DNA from: Cellulomonas sp. URHE0023
GTDB taxonomy: Bacteria; Actinomycetota; Actinomycetes; Actinomycetales; Cellulomonadaceae
Assembly (NCBI RefSeq): GCF_000688475.1
Contig: NZ_JIAN01000008.1
Location: 124,001-188,000, forward strand
Length of the DNA stretch: 64,000 nucleotides
Direction: 5' to 3'
Of the stretch, positions 62,126 to 64,000 are shown one piece after another. A program made the position numbers and the translations under genes. Within the stretch, counting starts at the first letter, position 1, and every line of letters starts with the position of its first letter. Below the pieces are notes generated by a model. That model was not told the DNA's origin. It did no database searches and worked only from the letters and a program-made list of their open reading frames with translations.

Positions 62126-62836
62126 TCAGGACGAGTACGAGGCCATCGACACCGCGATGTAGTGGCTTCCGTAGCCGACGACCGTCAGCACGTGGAACAC
62201 CTCGTGGAAACCGAACCACCGGGGGCTCGGGTTCGGCCGCTTCATGCCGTACACCACCGCTCCGAGCGTGTACGCGAGCCCGCCGAAGGCGATCCAGAAC
62301 ACGATCCACGGTCCGCCCGAGCGGTAGAACGACGGGAAGAACCAGACGGCCACCCAGCCGAGCGCGACGTACACCGGGACGTAGACCCAGCGCGGCGCAC
62401 CGAGCCAGAAGACCCGCGCGAGCAGACCGACGAGCGCACCGGACCAGACGACGATCAGCAGGACGCGGGCGGTCGTGGCCGGCAGGAGCAGGATCGACAG
62501 CGGCGTGTAGGTCCCGGCGATGATCAGGAAGATGTTGGTGTGGTCGAGCCGCCGGAGGACCGCGGCCGTCCTCGGTGACCAGCGGCCCCGGTGGTAGAGG
62601 GCGCTCGTGCCGAAGAGCATGATCGCCGTGACCCCGAAGACGGCGCAGGACCACTTGGCGCTGGCCGTCGGGGAGAGCACCACCAGGACGATCGACGCGA
62701 CGACCACGAGCGGAGTGACGCCGAGGTGGATCCAGCCGCGCAGGTGGGGCTTGATCTGGTCGGCGACGGACTCGGTCAGCGGTACGGACTGCAGTGCGTC
62801 GGACGAGCCCGAGGTGGGTGCGGGGGAGGAGCTCAT
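62126..62836 (-). CDS. Hemolysin III / PAQR family membrane protein
   Basis: The 236-aa protein has seven membrane helices and the family's zinc-ligand motifs: GTSALYHRGRWS with HTNIFLIIAGTYTP, and FGFHEVFHVLTVVGYGSHYIA (in parts). Bacterial members (YqfA/HlyIII) affect membrane homeostasis rather than haemolysis. ATG 62836 has GGAGGAGC-like purines a few bases within the leader. Three 15-base repeats lie just upstream (62860-62904) and may be its control region. Confidence 0.88.
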   Translation of the reverse strand: MSSSPAPTSGSSDALQSVPLTESVADQIKPHLRGWIHLGVTPLVVVASIVLVVLSPTASAKWSCAVFGVTAIMLFGTSALYHRGRWSPRTAAVLRRLDHTNIFLIIAGTYTPLSILLLPATTARVLLIVVWSGALVGLLARVFWLGAPRWVYVPVYVALGWVAVWFFPSFYRSGGPWIVFWIAFGGLAYTLGAVVYGMKRPNPSPRWFGFHEVFHVLTVVGYGSHYIAVSMASYSS

Positions 62837-62859
62837 GGAGCGGTTCTCGTTTCGTCAGA

Positions 62860-62904
62860 CGTAACTTACGACTGCGTAGGTTACGGCACCGTAGGTTGCG
62901 GTGT
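62860..62904. repeat. Three tandem 15-base imperfect repeats
   Basis: CGTAACTTACGACTG (62860-62874), CGTAGGTTACGGCAC (62875-62889) and CGTAGGTTGCGGTGT (62890-62904) are head-to-tail. The CGTARSTTACG core is nearly palindromic. They lie between the divergent hemolysin III and uppS genes, 24 bases before the hemolysin III ATG, and look like an operator array; TAGGTT within them could also be -10 hexamers on the plus strand. Confidence 0.65.
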
Positions 62905-62959
62905 CGACCGACCCTGATCATCCCTCCGAATGGCCCGGGACGACGACGTTTCGAGCGAG

Positions 62960-62965
62960 TAGCGT
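62960..62965 (+). promoter_or_regulatory. -10-like TAGCGT for uppS
   Basis: TAGCGT in GCGAGTAGCGTGTGCGG lies 67 bases before the uppS GTG, which has its own AAGGAG site. No -35 is clear. Confidence 0.35.
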
Positions 62966-63032
62966 GTGCGGGTCCGGCCCTGACGATGCACGGCCGACGA
63001 CCGCCGAACCTGAACGCAACGAAGGAGCGCGC

Positions 63033-63794
63033 GTGCGCCTGCCCCACCCGCTCTACGGGTTGTACGAGCGCCGGCTGGCAGCCTCGCTCCCGGCGGAGGG
63101 CATCCCGCGGCACGTCGGGGTCATCCTCGACGGGAACCGGCGCTGGGCGCGCAGCGTCGGCGGGTCGACCGCGCACGGGCACCGAGCGGGCGGCGACAAG
63201 ATCTCCGACCTGCTCGAGTGGAGCGAGGACATCGGCGTCGAGGTGGTCACGCTCTGGCTCCTGTCGACGGACAACCTGGAGCGAGCGTCCGACGAGCTCG
63301 AACCCCTGCTGGCGATCATCGAGGACGTCGTCGGCGAGCTTGCGGCCACCGGACGATGGCGTGTCCAGGCCGTCGGCGCGCTCGACATGCTGCCGGACCA
63401 CACCTCGAAGGCGCTCGTCGCCGCCCAGGACGCGACCGCAGGTGTGGTCGGTCTGCACGTGAACGTCGCGGTGGGGTACGGCGGGCGGCGCGAGATCGCC
63501 GACGCCGTCCGCGCGTTCCTGCGCGAGCACGCGGACGCGGGGTCGAGCCTGGACGAGCTGGCCGAGGACTTCGACATGGGGCACATCGCCGACCGGCTGT
63601 ACACGAAGGGCCAGCCGGACCCTGAGCTCGTGATCCGCACGTCGGGCGAGCAGCGGCTCGGCGGGTTCCTGCTGTGGCAGAGCGCGCACTCGGAGTTCTA
63701 CTTCTGCGAGGCCTACTGGCCGGACTTCAGACGCGTCGACTTCCTGCGCGCCGTCCGGGCGTACGCGGCCCGAGAGCGCCGGATGGGTCGCTAG
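63033..63794 (+). CDS. uppS: Isoprenyl transferase (undecaprenyl/decaprenyl diphosphate synthase family)
   Basis: The 253-aa cis-prenyltransferase builds the polyprenyl diphosphate carrier for cell-wall and surface polymers. The catalytic block VGVILDGNRRWAR (D33) is near the N-terminus, followed by GGDKISDLLEWSEDIGVEVVTLW in parts and RTSGEQRLGGFLLWQSAHSEF at the C-terminus. GTG 63033 has AAGGAG six bases upstream; a longer in-frame start at 62901 lacks support. Actinobacteria often have two such enzymes, one making short Z-farnesyl diphosphate, so chain length is not fixed by this reading. Confidence 0.93.
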   Translation: MRLPHPLYGLYERRLAASLPAEGIPRHVGVILDGNRRWARSVGGSTAHGHRAGGDKISDLLEWSEDIGVEVVTLWLLSTDNLERASDELEPLLAIIEDVVGELAATGRWRVQAVGALDMLPDHTSKALVAAQDATAGVVGLHVNVAVGYGGRREIADAVRAFLREHADAGSSLDELAEDFDMGHIADRLYTKGQPDPELVIRTSGEQRLGGFLLWQSAHSEFYFCEAYWPDFRRVDFLRAVRAYAARERRMGR

Positions 63795-63886
63795 GGCGGC
63801 ACCGGGGCGAACCGCAGGACGACAGGTCCGACGTGAACACCGTGTGACATTGTCGCGTGTCGGGCTGGACACGGGCGTTCGCGGGG

Positions 63887-63892
63887 TAGTTT
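63887..63892 (+). promoter_or_regulatory. -10-like TAGTTT before the edge gene
   Basis: TAGTTT in GGGGTAGTTTCCGCC, with TGGACA at 63866-63871 fifteen bases upstream, could form a weak promoter for the gene starting at 63935. Confidence 0.35.
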
Positions 63893-63934
63893 CCGCCGTA
63901 GAGGACAGCGACCGTTGTCCCGGGAGGTCAGCCC

Positions 63935-64000
63935 ATGGAGCACTCGCTCCGGGAGGAGGGCCGGATCCGGCCCACCCTCTCCGGAGGGGCCGACCGCCCC
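63935..64000 (+). CDS. Start of a protein gene cut by the window end
   Basis: ATG 63935 follows GGGAGG with a good spacing, and 22 codons are open to the window edge (MEHSLREEGRIRPTL then SGGADRP). The product cannot be identified from so few residues. It lies downstream of uppS, separated by about 140 bases containing a promoter-like element. Confidence 0.5.
   Translation, partial: MEHSLREEGRIRPTLSGGADRP

Overview
The window is a high-GC actinobacterial chromosome segment, most likely from a Cellulomonas-type member of the Micrococcales. This rests on the strong G/C third-position bias, many GTG starts, a mycothiol S-conjugate amidase (mycothiol is an actinobacterial thiol), the actinobacterial families DUF501 and DUF4307, the core order mfd - lipoprotein - mazG ... 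eno - ftsB - DUF501 - ppx, and large secreted LamG/PKD proteins. The species call is inference. I saw no prophage, transposase, insertion sequence or CRISPR array, and no stretch over 300 bases lacks a feature.

Region 1 (about 1-26,350) is an exopolysaccharide / surface-polymer locus of the Wzx/Wzy type. It holds four recognisable glycosyltransferases (2699-1551, 3592-2696, 3719-4774, 4771-5694), a WzxC-like flippase, an FrhB-like iron-sulfur protein translationally coupled to a polysaccharide pyruvyl transferase, an O-acyltransferase, a Wzy-like polymerase, a Wzz/BY-kinase chain-length regulator, a TagD-like cytidylyltransferase and a DUF6492 protein. Embedded in it are a beta-helix secreted protein, a membrane-anchored protein and two giant (about 1,580 aa) tandemly duplicated secreted proteins with beta-propeller, LamG and PKD domains. 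Several genes here share an upstream GGGTGAA box. In three of them the box lies 38-39 bases before a TA(A/C)TGTC element, which suggests that polymer-associated surface proteins are co-regulated.

Region 2 (26,500-38,430) is conserved housekeeping: mfd, a SurA-like lipoprotein, mazG, the proton-translocating transhydrogenase pntA-pntB, enolase, the divisome protein FtsB/DivIC, DUF501 and an exopolyphosphatase.

Region 3 (38,630-51,930) is mixed. It has a PadR regulator with its membrane target gene behind a strong dyad, type II NADH dehydrogenase, a tRNA with a UAA anticodon and a short variable loop, a siderophore-interacting flavoprotein, an ABC-2 exporter, a Bax inhibitor-1 protein, cystathionine beta-synthase, a hydrolase-TetR operon with a palindrome over its promoter, an FKBP isomerase, a MerR regulator, a transglutaminase-like enzyme and a lipoprotein.

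Region 4 (51,960-64,000) contains an AldO-like alditol oxidase coupled to a CPBP-like membrane protein, msrA, the operon metB - AI-2E membrane protein - ilvA, greA, DUF4307, mca with a small membrane protein and a nitrilase-fold amidase, a hemolysin III protein, uppS, and the start of a gene cut by the window edge. Cystathionine beta-synthase, MetB and threonine dehydratase together point to transsulfuration and 2-oxobutyrate metabolism. UppS would supply the polyprenyl carrier lipid that the polymer locus needs.

Many starts lack a Shine-Dalgarno sequence but have a -10-like hexamer 6-7 bases upstream, so leaderless mRNAs are probably common. All functional calls are from motif reading without database searches.
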